A DNA stretch of 64,000 nucleotides from an uncultured bacterium (GCA_913055745.1 CAJXJZ010000004.1:23952-87951); one strand, 5' to 3'. Positions 24,106-34,124 are shown, counted from the stretch's first letter. Numbers and translations are program-made. The notes: generated from the letters alone by a model not told the origin.

Positions 24106-26552
24106 TGCTTTTTTATGCAATGTTATTTGCTATTACTATTGAAAACCCCAGAATAATTCATGACACATTAAGCGCGCATTCTAAAAAGAATGAACAAACA
24201 GAGAGTAATTTCACGCTCTTGGGACAAAAGACCTTTGCTGCAAGTGGCACAGGAGAAAATGCCGATATATTCCAATCAACAAACATCACCATAAAAGGCA
24301 AAGCAAAGAATGGGTGGCAGGTAGATGGTCATCTTTTTGATAATGATATAAAACCACAGAACGATATATACACAGTGTCCCTCTCTGATGTCAATACCGC
24401 ATACCTTATAGTACACAGAAAAAAAGACTCTATAGTCTTAGGTAGGTTCAATTTCTTAGGCAAAGGCATTGATGGCGCACTTTTAAAATATAACTTTGGG
24501 CATTTTACCTTCAAGGGCGCAGGGGGCAAGACAAGAGGGCTTCCTGGCGTATTTGATACAACCTTAACACCCCCCTACAATCTTCCCATACCCATAACAT
24601 TAAAAGATGTAGATTACTTTACCATTGTAGATGGCACCTTCAGGGTCTTTGCAAATGGCGTAGCATTAAAAAAAGAGGAATATTCAGTAGATTATGAAAG
24701 ACGCATCCTTAAACTACATCTTAAGGATAACCCACCATATATCCATCTTCGGGCAGAGTTTGAATACCATTCAGTCATGGATAATCCCTTTATACATTCT
24801 ACCATGTTCGCATATAAGAACAAAAATATACAAGGTGAGGTCTCATGGTATTCAGAGGAACTTCCAACAAAACCCATGTATGATGAACAAGGTGGCATCT
24901 ACCTTCAAAATGGCGGCGGAGATTACGAAAAAAAAGACAGTGTATTTTGCTATGTAGGCGATGGGAAAGGGCATTATAGGGTATTTTTCAGGCAGGATAC
25001 CTTGGATGGAAGTTATATATATGACGAGCGTGGATTTTATGTGTTTGTAGGAAAGGGTAAGGGAAACTATTCACCAATAGTAATAAAAGACCCACCGATG
25101 CTAAAGGATGTAAAACACGCGAGCATCAAATTGGGAAGACGCATCTATACAAAACTTTCCTATATGCAAACAGAGAATAAAACAACATTGGAAAATGGCA
25201 CAAGCAAGGAACTAAGTGTGGGCTTATCTTTTGAAAGATTCAATATGGAAGCAGGTATGAGAGACATAAAAGGGAACCCTATCTACATAAATAGTTATTA
25301 CGATCCAACAAAAAACCTTTATATGGACAAACCTGCTAATGAGAAATTTTTACATGTCGGAATAAGAAACACCAAGTGTTTTCTTGATTATGCCCTTTCA
25401 TACACAACAGGGCCAAACTGGTATTTAACATCCAGATTATACAATCTTTATCTAAAATCTCAAGGAGATACGGCATTAAATAATGCCATTTTAACATATA
25501 AAAACAAAAACAGCAGTGTTTCATTGTTCAAAACACAAAGTAGTGTCATAGGGCTCAATGCAGTGCTTGATATGTTTAAAAATACCCATGTAAATGGCAT
25601 GCTTTTTGAAGATTCTTTAAAACACAGACACCATATTTTAACCCTTATCCATGAAAACACAACAAAAGATGGAAAGATAACATTGAGATTTTCAAACCCT
25701 GACCAATACCTTCTCTTTGACATATCCTCCTCTCTGTTTTTAAATAGATCCAGCCTTACATTATCCATGAAGAGGACATTGGATTTTGAAACAGTATTTA
25801 TCACGCGATACATAAAAACAGATTATGGCAGTTTTGAATACGATAGCACTTTATCCAAAATGCTCCCTTCGGCGTTTGGAAACTATACAAGAATAATAAC
25901 AAAAAATCAGGGTGATGATATAGATTATGTAAATACTTACTCAGCAAGAGGTTACATACATAGAAAAACATGGAATATGGGTATCTATCTCTCACACGAA
26001 ATACAGGGAGAAAATATAAAAAACAATATAAACCTCAACATAACCCATAATATGTTAAACAAAACCCTTCTTTCTGTAAATTATGAAACATTTAATTACA
26101 ATATACAGGACAAAAGTCAAACAAATGGCATACAAGAGGCATTAAAGATGTCTTTATTTAGAGAGAGGGCTATAAGCCCCTCTGTATTTTACGATTTCTG
26201 GAAAGACCCTTTAAGTGGTATAGAAAAACAGAGAACAGGTATAGGCATAAATATAAAAAATAAAAAACTCAGGTTTCAAAGTGAACTATCTAAGGAGAAG
26301 AACAGCCTGATAAAAGGAAGATACTTTACATTAAAGGGCAATATGACCTTTGATATATTAAAAACCGAGATATCCCTCCTCTTTGGATATACATCGGCAG
26401 AGACCCAATACATAGGACTTGAAAAATATCTTGGTGTATCCCTAAAAAGAATATTCCCATTTGGCGAAATAAAGAACCTGTTCAGTGCTGACGCATATAT
26501 CTCTTCCCAAAAAGAGGTGAGATGGAGGGCAACAAGTACCCTTTTGTTCTAA
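24102..26552 (+). CDS. Large outer-membrane beta-barrel-like protein
   Basis: 816 residues. A short hydrophobic start (MMLFYAMLFAITIENPR) may be a signal peptide. The rest is beta-rich with alternating hydrophobic and polar residues and frequent aromatics, ending with RWRATSTLLF, a barrel-like final strand with terminal Phe. It also has a plug-like region (FTIVDGTFRVFANGVALKKE, YERRILKLHLKDNPPY). I do not recognise the family. It overlaps the flippase-like gene by 4 bases and the convergent fabG by 4. Confidence 0.62.
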   Translation: MMLFYAMLFAITIENPRIIHDTLSAHSKKNEQTESNFTLLGQKTFAASGTGENADIFQSTNITIKGKAKNGWQVDGHLFDNDIKPQNDIYTVSLSDVNTAYLIVHRKKDSIVLGRFNFLGKGIDGALLKYNFGHFTFKGAGGKTRGLPGVFDTTLTPPYNLPIPITLKDVDYFTIVDGTFRVFANGVALKKEEYSVDYERRILKLHLKDNPPYIHLRAEFEYHSVMDNPFIHSTMFAYKNKNIQGEVSWYSEELPTKPMYDEQGGIYLQNGGGDYEKKDSVFCYVGDGKGHYRVFFRQDTLDGSYIYDERGFYVFVGKGKGNYSPIVIKDPPMLKDVKHASIKLGRRIYTKLSYMQTENKTTLENGTSKELSVGLSFERFNMEAGMRDIKGNPIYINSYYDPTKNLYMDKPANEKFLHVGIRNTKCFLDYALSYTTGPNWYLTSRLYNLYLKSQGDTALNNAILTYKNKNSSVSLFKTQSSVIGLNAVLDMFKNTHVNGMLFEDSLKHRHHILTLIHENTTKDGKITLRFSNPDQYLLFDISSSLFLNRSSLTLSMKRTLDFETVFITRYIKTDYGSFEYDSTLSKMLPSAFGNYTRIITKNQGDDIDYVNTYSARGYIHRKTWNMGIYLSHEIQGENIKNNINLNITHNMLNKTLLSVNYETFNYNIQDKSQTNGIQEALKMSLFRERAISPSVFYDFWKDPLSGIEKQRTGIGINIKNKKLRFQSELSKEKNSLIKGRYFTLKGNMTFDILKTEISLLFGYTSAETQYIGLEKYLGVSLKRIFPFGEIKNLFSADAYISSQKEVRWRATSTLLF

Positions 26553-27280
26553 GTCATACCTCCATCTATCACAATTACCTGACCTGTTATATACGATGCC
26601 TTATCTGAAACAAGAAAGGATACAAGATTTGCAACATCCTCTGGCCTACCAAACCGTTTAAGTGGAATCCTGGCAAGATAGTCGTTTTTTATCTTATCTG
26701 GCAATTTATTGGTCATATCCGTTTCAATAAAACCCGGTGCAATAGCAAGAACCCTTATGCCTCTTGCGCCTACTTCCTTTGCAAGGGATTTCGTAAACCC
26801 AATTATGCCCGCCTTTGATGCCGCATAGTTTGTCTGACCAGCATTTCCTGTTATACCAACAACCGATGACATATTAATAATAACACCCTTTCTCTTTTTA
26901 AGCATAAAGGGAAGCACCAATGATGTCATCTTAAAGACGCCCAATAGGTTTACCTCAATAACCTTCCTATAATCCTCCTCTTTCATTCTCATAAACAGGG
27001 TGTCCTTTGTTATGCCAGCATTATTCACAAGAACAGATACCTCTTCTATGTTTTCCTTTAAAAACTCCTTAAAGGATGCAACATCCTCCTCTTTTGCCAC
27101 ATCCATGGGAAAATACAGTGCCTTCTTGCCGGTTTGCTCTTCAATCTCTTCCTTAGATGTTTTCAACATCTCCTCATTCCTTGCCAAAAGCAACACATTA
27201 TAACCATCCTTTGCAAGGTAAAGTGCTATCTTTTTCCCAATACCCCTTGATGCACCTGTTATAATAGCAACATTTTCCAT
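26549..27280 (-). CDS. fabG: 3-oxoacyl-ACP reductase
   Basis: 243 residues of the short-chain dehydrogenase family. It reduces 3-ketoacyl-ACP with NADPH in fatty-acid synthesis. GASRGIG binds the nucleotide, NNAG and the catalytic Ser/Tyr/Lys (MSSVVG, YAASKAG) are present, and FIETDMTNKLP and ASYITGQVIVIDGGMT are classic for FabG. AAAAGGAGAGGAG precedes the ATG. It is encoded opposite the run carrying fabD and accB, with its own promoter. Confidence 0.92.
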   Translation of the reverse strand: MENVAIITGASRGIGKKIALYLAKDGYNVLLLARNEEMLKTSKEEIEEQTGKKALYFPMDVAKEEDVASFKEFLKENIEEVSVLVNNAGITKDTLFMRMKEEDYRKVIEVNLLGVFKMTSLVLPFMLKKRKGVIINMSSVVGITGNAGQTNYAASKAGIIGFTKSLAKEVGARGIRVLAIAPGFIETDMTNKLPDKIKNDYLARIPLKRFGRPEDVANLVSFLVSDKASYITGQVIVIDGGMT

Positions 27281-27305
27281 GCTCCTCTCCTTTTTGTTTG
27301 TATAT

Positions 27306-27334
27306 ATTATAAAAGAACCCCATCAAAGAACAAA
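27306..27334 (-). promoter_or_regulatory. fabG promoter
   Basis: Minus strand TTTGTT (27334-27329), 17-base spacer and TATAAT (27311-27306). A short leader with AAAAAGGAGAGG precedes the ATG at 27280. The rest of the 215-base gap holds the divergent promoter for 27496; I see no riboswitch. Confidence 0.6.
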
Positions 27335-27429
27335 CCCTTTTGATTATTCAGATCTTCGACATACAGAGTATAAAATAAAAGCGATGTAAATCTTTAACCC
27401 TTTGTAGGTCAACATTACAATAATAAATA

Positions 27430-27458
27430 TTGACAATCGGGATACAACGGAGTATAAT
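27430..27458 (+). promoter_or_regulatory. Perfect consensus sigma-70 promoter
   Basis: TTGACA (27430-27435), a 17-base spacer and TATAAT (27453-27458), an exact consensus pair. A leader of about 30 bases with AAAAGGAGG precedes the ATG at 27496, so the secreted protein should be strongly expressed. Confidence 0.85.
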
Positions 27459-27495
27459 TTAGATATTGATTAGGGGATGAAAAAAGGAGGTCTTT

Positions 27496-29742
27496 ATGCG
27501 ATATTTTATAATTATATGCTCGTTGGTGGCTTTTACGACAGTGAGGCTTAATGCTGCCCGTTTTTTATTTGACTATACAAAGGACGAGACAGCAGGCAAT
27601 GCCGACTGGATTATAGACAGCCAATATCCTTACCCTCAACCATCAAACCCAACATCTCCAACAGATTGGGATAGAGCCCTATCATCATGGGGGTATGCTC
27701 TCTATACAATGGGTCATGAGGTCGTAACACTGCCTCCTGACAGTGCAATATCCTATGGCACAAATCATGACTTAGATCTTTCAAACTTTGATGTGTTCGT
27801 CATGGTTGAGCCACAAAACCCGTTATCTCAAAGTGAGGTACAGGCAATTGTGAACTTTGTACAAAATGGTGGTGGATTTTTGATGGTTTCAGACCACAAT
27901 GGGTCAGATAGAAATAACAATAATTGGGACTCTCCAAGGGTTTTGAATGATGCATTTGAGGATGTCTTTGGGGTGCATTTTGATACAACTGGAGAGTCCA
28001 ACAATTCTATAAGTGACACATTGACAAATGTGAGCACTGACCCTAATGATTCTATAATACAGGGAGCTGTTGGAACAGTTGATACCTTTGGATACTGGGG
28101 TGGCGATGTATGTGTCCTAAGGACAAGTATAAATTCATCTCTTAAAGGACATATATGGAAAAATGGCGTAGCGCAGGATACAACCGATGTTATTGTTTTT
28201 ACAGGAACTTATGGGAATGGGAAAATAGGAGGTTTTGGGGACTCTTCGCCATGTGACGATGGAACAGGAGACCCATCAGATAACCTCCATAGTAACTGGT
28301 ATGATTATCAAGACTCAACCCTTATTCTTAATTTGTGCCTCTGGCTTGCGCATACACAAACACCTAATACTCCACCATCCATAGACACTGTGATACAGAC
28401 ACCTTCTGTGGTAATGGACACCGATACAGTGAATATAAAGGCTTGTATAACAGATGACCATGCCGTAAACACAGATTCTCTATACTATGCTATAAACAGT
28501 GGCACATATACAGCAATACCTCATTATGTAAGGAGTAATGACACATCATATTTCAAGATAGACCCACAGAACTATGATGATACTGTTTTTTATTATGTGA
28601 TTGCCATAGATGATTCGGGTGCAAGGACGGTATCAGATACCTTCTCTTATACTGTTAAAAATCATAGGGCAAACAATCCTCCACAAATAGATAATTTATG
28701 GCATGAACCTGCCTCACCCACTGATACAGACACTGCAATAGTATATGCCATTATAACAGACGACCATGCAATAAGCACAGACTCTTTGTATGTATCTTTA
28801 AACAATGGCTCATATTCGCCTTACTATCATGACACCATGTATAATGATACCTTCAAATATACCATAGGAACATATTCAGAAGGCACTAATGTATCTTATT
28901 ATGTCGTTGCCATAGATGATTCGGGCGCAAGGACGGTATCAGATACCCTATCCTATACGGTTCAAAGTTCGCATAATCAACTTGATGCTGGCGTTGTAAT
29001 CAATGAGATCATGTACAACCCCTCTACATCATGGGGCGACGATGCGTATTTTGAATACACTGAGGTATGGAATGCCACGCCTGATACCATAGATATGACA
29101 GGATGGTATTTAATGGACAATACACGAAATAAGGTAGCACATGTGCCAGATGGAACAAAGGTGCCACCGTATTATTTTGTTGTATTTGCAAGAAATGTAG
29201 ATTCTCTTTTATCAAAAACAGAATATCAGCCCTATCTAACAAACGGCAATGAGATTCTTATAAATATCGCAGATAGCGTTTATCTGTCAAATGGTGGAGA
29301 ATGGGTAAAACTCGTTGATAACAACGGCAATACGGTAGATAGCGTATCATACGATGATTCTTCACCCTGGCCTACTGCACCTGACGGCAATGGGCCTTCA
29401 CTTGAATTAAAAGATCCAAACATAGATAACAATGACCCATCTAATTGGGCAGCATCAGGCTCTACAAAGACGGCTGATTATGGAACGCCAGGTGATACGA
29501 ACTCCGTATATGTTGCAACATATGTAAAAGAGCATTCAAGAAGAAAAAAGGCATTTAAAAACAGGGTTATTATTATGAATATGAAGGCATTCTCTCAAAG
29601 ATATATGGAAAATGCAAAGTATGATGTTTATGACATAAAGGGACAGAGAATAAAAAATAAAGCATTATTAAGAAAGGGAGCATATTTTGTTGTGCCTTTG
29701 AACAATAAAACATCCATAATGAGGTTTCTCATAATGAATTGA
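27496..29742 (+). CDS. Secreted multidomain protein with lamin-tail domain and T9SS-like C-terminus
   Basis: 748 residues. Signal peptide (RYFIIICSLVAFTTVRLNAA). Residues about 22-285 resemble a DUF4350/ThuA-like hydrolase fold (DVFVMVEPQNPLSQSEVQAI, NGGGFLMVSDHNGSDRNNNN). Two similar segments of about 95 residues follow, each ending YYVVAIDDSGARTVSDTLSY or a close variant. A lamin-tail domain starts near residue 495 (VVINEIMYNPSTSWGDDAYF, then YFVVFARNV). The end (KYDVYDIKGQRIKNKALLRK) matches a sorting domain. Export to the surface is likely; enzymatic role unproven. Confidence 0.75.
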   Translation: MRYFIIICSLVAFTTVRLNAARFLFDYTKDETAGNADWIIDSQYPYPQPSNPTSPTDWDRALSSWGYALYTMGHEVVTLPPDSAISYGTNHDLDLSNFDVFVMVEPQNPLSQSEVQAIVNFVQNGGGFLMVSDHNGSDRNNNNWDSPRVLNDAFEDVFGVHFDTTGESNNSISDTLTNVSTDPNDSIIQGAVGTVDTFGYWGGDVCVLRTSINSSLKGHIWKNGVAQDTTDVIVFTGTYGNGKIGGFGDSSPCDDGTGDPSDNLHSNWYDYQDSTLILNLCLWLAHTQTPNTPPSIDTVIQTPSVVMDTDTVNIKACITDDHAVNTDSLYYAINSGTYTAIPHYVRSNDTSYFKIDPQNYDDTVFYYVIAIDDSGARTVSDTFSYTVKNHRANNPPQIDNLWHEPASPTDTDTAIVYAIITDDHAISTDSLYVSLNNGSYSPYYHDTMYNDTFKYTIGTYSEGTNVSYYVVAIDDSGARTVSDTLSYTVQSSHNQLDAGVVINEIMYNPSTSWGDDAYFEYTEVWNATPDTIDMTGWYLMDNTRNKVAHVPDGTKVPPYYFVVFARNVDSLLSKTEYQPYLTNGNEILINIADSVYLSNGGEWVKLVDNNGNTVDSVSYDDSSPWPTAPDGNGPSLELKDPNIDNNDPSNWAASGSTKTADYGTPGDTNSVYVATYVKEHSRRKKAFKNRVIIMNMKAFSQRYMENAKYDVYDIKGQRIKNKALLRKGAYFVVPLNNKTSIMRFLIMN

Positions 29743-29766
29743 AAGACGCCACTTTTAGCGTATAAT
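29739..29766 (+). promoter_or_regulatory. trmFO promoter, leaderless geometry
   Basis: TTGAAA (29739-29744), a 16-base spacer and TATAAT (29761-29766). Eight bases separate the -10 box from the ATG at 29775, so transcription should start on or next to the start codon. No ribosome site is possible. Confidence 0.7.
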
Positions 29767-29774
29767 AAGACCCT

Positions 29775-31079
29775 ATGCAAAGGGTTTTTATCATAGGTGG
29801 TGGTCTTGCTGGCTCTGAGGCGGCACTCCAACTTGCAGAAAGGGGCATAAAGGTCTCGCTGTACGAACAGAGGCCTGTTTATAAGACACCTGTTCATAAA
29901 ACCGGTAATTTTGCAGAACTCGTTTGTAGCAATTCGTTAAAATCCACAGAAGATACCAATGCCCATGGCCTTTTAAAAAAAGAACTTTCAATACTTGGGT
30001 CTATTCTACTTGATATTGCTGAGAAAAATCGTATATCTTACGGTAAATCATTGGTCGTTGACAGAGAGGGCTTTTCAAGGGATATAACCTTAAACATCAA
30101 TATGCACCCTATGATTGATGTTATAAGGGAAAGAATAGATGATATACCTCGAGATGTGCCTCTTTTAATATCTTCAGGTCCTCTTACAGATGGCAAACTT
30201 GCGCAGAACATAAAAGAACTCGTAGGCTCGGATTTTTTGCATTTTTATGATGCTATATCTCCAATTGTTGATGCAGATTCGCTAAATATGGATATTTTAT
30301 ATTTCAAAGATAGGCACAATATAGACAATGATGCATATCTTAATGCACCTATGACCGAAAAGGAGTATGAGCGTTTTTACAAGTTCATTGTTAATGCAGA
30401 ATCATTTAAAGGACATGAATTTGATAAAGTTCCGTATTTTGAAGGGTGTCTTCCTATTGAGGAGATGGCTAAAAGGGGATATCTCACACTTGTATATGGT
30501 CCTCTTTCTCCAAAAGGCCTTGAACATCCAGAGACAGGTAAAAGGCCCTTTGCCGTCGTGCAACTTAGAGCAGAAAACAAAGAAAAAACCATGTACTCAC
30601 TTGTTGGTTTCCAAACAAGATTGAAAAGAAAGGAACAGGAAAAACTTATAAGACTTATACCAGGGCTCTCTGATGCGAAGATATTAAGATATGGGCAGAT
30701 ACATAGAAATACCTTCATAAACGCACCTTCGGTTCTTACGCGTTTTTTAAATCTTAAAAAACACCCAAATATCTTTTTTGCAGGTCAACTATCAGGCACA
30801 GAGGGGTATGTAGAGGCGATAATGGGAGGCCTTATCTCGGCAATCAATATATATAGACTCTTAAAAGGGAAGGATCTCATACCTGTACCTGAAAATACAA
30901 TGAGTGGTGCACTTTTATCGTATATTTCTAATAGCAATCTTAAATCTTTTCAACCCATGAATGCAAATATGGGGCTTTTATCCAACATACCGAAGGGTAT
31001 AAAAGGCATGAAAAGACGCATCTATAAAAAAGAACGCGCCATAAAGGAGATTACTGAGTGGAAGAACAGGGTATTATAA
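29775..31079 (+). CDS. trmFO: Folate/FAD-dependent tRNA (uracil-54-C5) methyltransferase
   Basis: 434 residues. It makes ribothymidine at position 54 of tRNA using methylene-tetrahydrofolate and FADH2. The FAD site IIGGGLAGSEAALQLAERG and the strong family block FAELVCSNSLKSTE are present, as are YFEGCLPIEEMA and FFAGQLSGTEGYVEAIMGGL. The C-terminal MNANMGLL segment is also characteristic. xerC/D follows with a 22-base overlap, an arrangement seen in several bacteria. Confidence 0.93.
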   Translation: MQRVFIIGGGLAGSEAALQLAERGIKVSLYEQRPVYKTPVHKTGNFAELVCSNSLKSTEDTNAHGLLKKELSILGSILLDIAEKNRISYGKSLVVDREGFSRDITLNINMHPMIDVIRERIDDIPRDVPLLISSGPLTDGKLAQNIKELVGSDFLHFYDAISPIVDADSLNMDILYFKDRHNIDNDAYLNAPMTEKEYERFYKFIVNAESFKGHEFDKVPYFEGCLPIEEMAKRGYLTLVYGPLSPKGLEHPETGKRPFAVVQLRAENKEKTMYSLVGFQTRLKRKEQEKLIRLIPGLSDAKILRYGQIHRNTFINAPSVLTRFLNLKKHPNIFFAGQLSGTEGYVEAIMGGLISAINIYRLLKGKDLIPVPENTMSGALLSYISNSNLKSFQPMNANMGLLSNIPKGIKGMKRRIYKKERAIKEITEWKNRVL

Positions 31080-31936
31080 AGGATTTTCTTACATACCTTG
31101 AGAGAGAGCGTAATTATTCAAAGAACACGATTTTGGCATACGAAAGAGACCTTAAGCAGTTTTCAGAGTTTTGTTCTCATACCCTTGGGAAAAATGATCT
31201 ACTCAAGGTTCAAAGGGAAGATATACGGCATTTTGTGGAGTATCTTTTAAGGTACAGTGTAAAACCAAGAAGTGTTGGAAGGAAACTATCTACAATAAGG
31301 AGTTTTTATAGATATTGTATAAATAATGGTTTTTTGGATAGGTTCCCTCCAGAAGGTATAAAAAACCCAAAGACACCTCGCAAACTACCTGATGTATTGT
31401 CTATTAAACAGATAAATAAAATATTGGATGATTGGACGCCAAAAAATATCCAGGATGTAAGAAATAAACTCATTGTGGAACTTTTTTACGCTACAGGGGT
31501 AAGGGTTTCAGAACTATGTGATATAACCTTAGATGATATTGATTTTAATGAAAGAACCATCAGGATTCTTGGTAAAGGGAAAAAGGAAAGGATTGTTCTT
31601 TTCGGCAAAAAGACCCTTGAAAATATTAAAAAATACTTAAGTACGAGAAAAGACAATACAAAATACCTGTTTATTTCAAATAGAAAGAAGAAACTATCAA
31701 GGCGAGAGGTATGGTACATCATAAATACTACATTTGAAAAAATTGCACTTAAGTTTGGTGTGCATCCTCACACATTAAGACACTCATTTGCTACACATCT
31801 TTTAGAGCGAGGCGCTGATATAAGGGTTATACAGGAACTTTTGGGCCACTCCTCTATAAGCACGACCAGTATCTATACCAATACATCCTTCAAAGAGATT
31901 ATGAAAAAATACAAAAACACACATCCAAGGGCATAG
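31058..31936 (+). CDS. xerC: Tyrosine recombinase XerC/XerD
   Basis: 292 residues from the GTG at 31058, which has AAGGAG 8 bases upstream. It is a site-specific recombinase resolving chromosome dimers at dif sites. An N-terminal SAM-like domain (FLTYLERERNYSKNTILAYE) precedes the catalytic domain. The active-site set is complete: Arg149, Lys173, His238, Arg241, His264 and Tyr273. XerC and XerD cannot be told apart here. It follows trmFO with overlap, and no attachment site or mobile-element hallmark is nearby, so it is a housekeeping recombinase. Confidence 0.88.
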   Translation: MEEQGIIKDFLTYLERERNYSKNTILAYERDLKQFSEFCSHTLGKNDLLKVQREDIRHFVEYLLRYSVKPRSVGRKLSTIRSFYRYCINNGFLDRFPPEGIKNPKTPRKLPDVLSIKQINKILDDWTPKNIQDVRNKLIVELFYATGVRVSELCDITLDDIDFNERTIRILGKGKKERIVLFGKKTLENIKKYLSTRKDNTKYLFISNRKKKLSRREVWYIINTTFEKIALKFGVHPHTLRHSFATHLLERGADIRVIQELLGHSSISTTSIYTNTSFKEIMKKYKNTHPRA

Positions 31937-31937
31937 T

Positions 31938-32927
31938 ATGGCAAAAAAGAAACGCATTATAAGGATTGGTGGATTTTTGATAAGCGGTATATTTCTTTTT
32001 CTTACATTAAAGGAAATTAATTTTCATAAAGTGTGGGAAACGTTAAAAAATCTTAATCTATATTTTACATTCTGGGGGGTTGTGTTATTTCTTCTTGCCA
32101 ATGTAATTCGTGGTTATAGATGGAAACTCATGTTAAAGCCTGTAAAGGATGTATCCGCTCTATCATGTATAGCAGCCGTGTTTATGGACATTTTAGGTAA
32201 CAATATCCTACCTGCCAGGCTTGGAGACCTATGGCGTTCAGTTGCCGTGAAACATAAAGAAAACCTGCCTATTACAACAGCACTCAGTTCACTTGTAGTG
32301 GAAAGGATATTGGATGGCCTGGTCATACTACTTGGTGCTTTTGCAGGACGCTGGATTTTTACGAAAGTCCCTTCATCTATGAAACAGGCTATCATGTATC
32401 TTACTATGGGGTTATTGGCAATAATACTGATATTTTCAATTATTTATGCGATACATGAGCATAGATATAAAAACTCTAATTCTAAGATAGCCCTGCAGGT
32501 TAAAAAGGTGGTATCTGCATTGAGGTTTTTGGGTAATGTGCGCAATACAGTTTTTATTGTGCTACTTTCTATACTTTCATGGACTGTTGAGTTTTACAGT
32601 TATTTCTATTTTTTAAGGGCAATAGGTTATCACGGTCATATGTCTCTTGCCCTATTTGTAATGGTTGCAGTTAATATCGGCGTCTCAATCCCATCAGGAC
32701 CTGGATTTTTTGGTGTATTTGAATACTCAACACTACTTGCATTCTATGCCTATTCCCTGCCAAAGGAATTGGGACTCACCTACGCTTTTATAACCCATGC
32801 TCTAAGATATATCTTTGGAAGTCTTGTAGGCTTTATATTGGGTTCAAGATGGTATCTTTTCCCATCAAAGGAGGAAGAAGAAGAGATAGAGGAACTAAAC
32901 CTAAAAGAAAACGGGGATATAAATTAA
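31938..32927 (+). CDS. UPF0104/LPG-synthase-type membrane protein, second copy
   Basis: 329 residues with about eight membrane helices. Same family as the protein at 23185: FWGVVLFLLANVIRGYRWKL, DILGNNILPARLGDLWRSVA and SIPSGPGFFGVFEYSTLLAF are the landmarks. It ends in an acidic cytoplasmic tail (KEEEEEIEELNLKENGD). It starts one base after xerC/D. A lipid flippase-like role is possible. The stop is shared with a convergent glycosyltransferase. Confidence 0.8.
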   Translation: MAKKKRIIRIGGFLISGIFLFLTLKEINFHKVWETLKNLNLYFTFWGVVLFLLANVIRGYRWKLMLKPVKDVSALSCIAAVFMDILGNNILPARLGDLWRSVAVKHKENLPITTALSSLVVERILDGLVILLGAFAGRWIFTKVPSSMKQAIMYLTMGLLAIILIFSIIYAIHEHRYKNSNSKIALQVKKVVSALRFLGNVRNTVFIVLLSILSWTVEFYSYFYFLRAIGYHGHMSLALFVMVAVNIGVSIPSGPGFFGVFEYSTLLAFYAYSLPKELGLTYAFITHALRYIFGSLVGFILGSRWYLFPSKEEEEEIEELNLKENGDIN

Positions 32928-34111
32928 GTCTTATACCTACCAAGCAAACCTATGTACAATTGCTCCATTCTATCTACAATACGCTTCCACGAATAATTGT
33001 TTTTTACATGTTCCTGCCCTTTTCTTACGAGTTCTCCGGCCATTTCTGGGTTTTCCAATAATAACATTATCTTTTCAGCAAGTTCCTCATGGTCTCCGGG
33101 GTTAAATAAAAGGCCTGTTTTTTTATCCTTTATTACATCAGGTATTCCACCAAGATTTGAGGCCACAACAGGTAATCCATAGGAAAGTGCTTCTATTGTC
33201 ACAACACCTAAGGTCTCTGTCTGCCCTATTTTATCCCTCTTGGAAGGCAAGACAAACACTGAGGCGTTTAAATACTCCCTTTTGAGTTCTTCCCCTGTTT
33301 TATAACCTGTTAAGGTAACAGGTATGCCAAGTTCATCAGAAAGCGTTACTATCTCTTCCTTCAAAGGCCCATCTCCAACTATCCGAAGTTCTACATCAGG
33401 GTGCATCTTCTTAATAATTTTAAACGCCCGAAGTAGTACATCAATGCCTTTTACCTCAATAAGCCTACCCACAAATAGAATGGTCTTTTTGTTTTTCTTT
33501 TTAAAGGGATACATCGTAGCATCAGCATGGGGATTTCCAAAGGGCACTATTTCAATGGGCACTTCTAAGCCAATATCTTCTGCAACGCGTTTTGTATATG
33601 AGGAATTTACCGTTATAAGGTCCGCCTTGTTCATCATGTATATGAACGTCTTTTTTAAGGGAGCAGGAAGTTTCTTCAAAAAGTTCAATTCACCTCCATG
33701 GATATAAAGGAGCATAGGTACCTTCCATCTACGCTTCATCGGAAGACCAAATACGATATGTGGAACAGGCCAATGAACATGGATAATATCGTGCTTTGGT
33801 TTAAATATAAGGGCATTTATAAGACCTGATAAGATATACGGCAAAACAAGGAGTTTGTATTTTATACCTTGCTTTAACCTTTCAGGAACAGCCATGTCAT
33901 GCGTAAGATCTTCAATACCTTTTGGTGCATATCTAAATCTATAGACCAAAACCCCATTCATAACCTGGGTTTCAAGACCCTTGTATGAAGAGGTGAAGAC
34001 AGAAACATCATGCCCTTTCTTTAAAAAATTTGTAAGGAGTTTAACAATCCATGGGGAGACAACATCATGTTCATTTCTGGGATAAGCAGTCATTATATGA
34101 AGAATTTTCAT
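32924..34111 (-). CDS. Family 4 glycosyltransferase
   Basis: 395 residues with the GT-B fold of GT4. N-terminal acceptor domain (MKILHIMTAYPRNEHDVVSP), then TILFVGRLIEVKGIDVLLRA and, near residue 300, the donor-binding segment TETLGVVTIEALSYGLPVVA followed by a GG(I)PD-type loop (LGGIPDVIKDKKTG). It transfers a sugar from a nucleotide sugar, probably to a lipid or polysaccharide acceptor. It begins 13 bases after the amino-acid oxidase gene on the same strand, so it may be read through from that operon, though its role is unrelated. Confidence 0.85.
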   Translation of the reverse strand: MKILHIMTAYPRNEHDVVSPWIVKLLTNFLKKGHDVSVFTSSYKGLETQVMNGVLVYRFRYAPKGIEDLTHDMAVPERLKQGIKYKLLVLPYILSGLINALIFKPKHDIIHVHWPVPHIVFGLPMKRRWKVPMLLYIHGGELNFLKKLPAPLKKTFIYMMNKADLITVNSSYTKRVAEDIGLEVPIEIVPFGNPHADATMYPFKKKNKKTILFVGRLIEVKGIDVLLRAFKIIKKMHPDVELRIVGDGPLKEEIVTLSDELGIPVTLTGYKTGEELKREYLNASVFVLPSKRDKIGQTETLGVVTIEALSYGLPVVASNLGGIPDVIKDKKTGLLFNPGDHEELAEKIMLLLENPEMAGELVRKGQEHVKNNYSWKRIVDRMEQLYIGLLGRYKT

Positions 34112-34124
34112 TCTAATATATTAA

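Noticed and set aside
27281..27495. Possible riboswitch or small RNA in the fabG/secreted-protein gap
   Set aside because: Apart from the two divergent promoters and ribosome sites I see no stable conserved fold.
31058..31936. XerC/D-like recombinase as the mark of an integrated element
   Set aside because: No attachment repeats, phage or transposon genes nearby; position after trmFO is that of a housekeeping recombinase.
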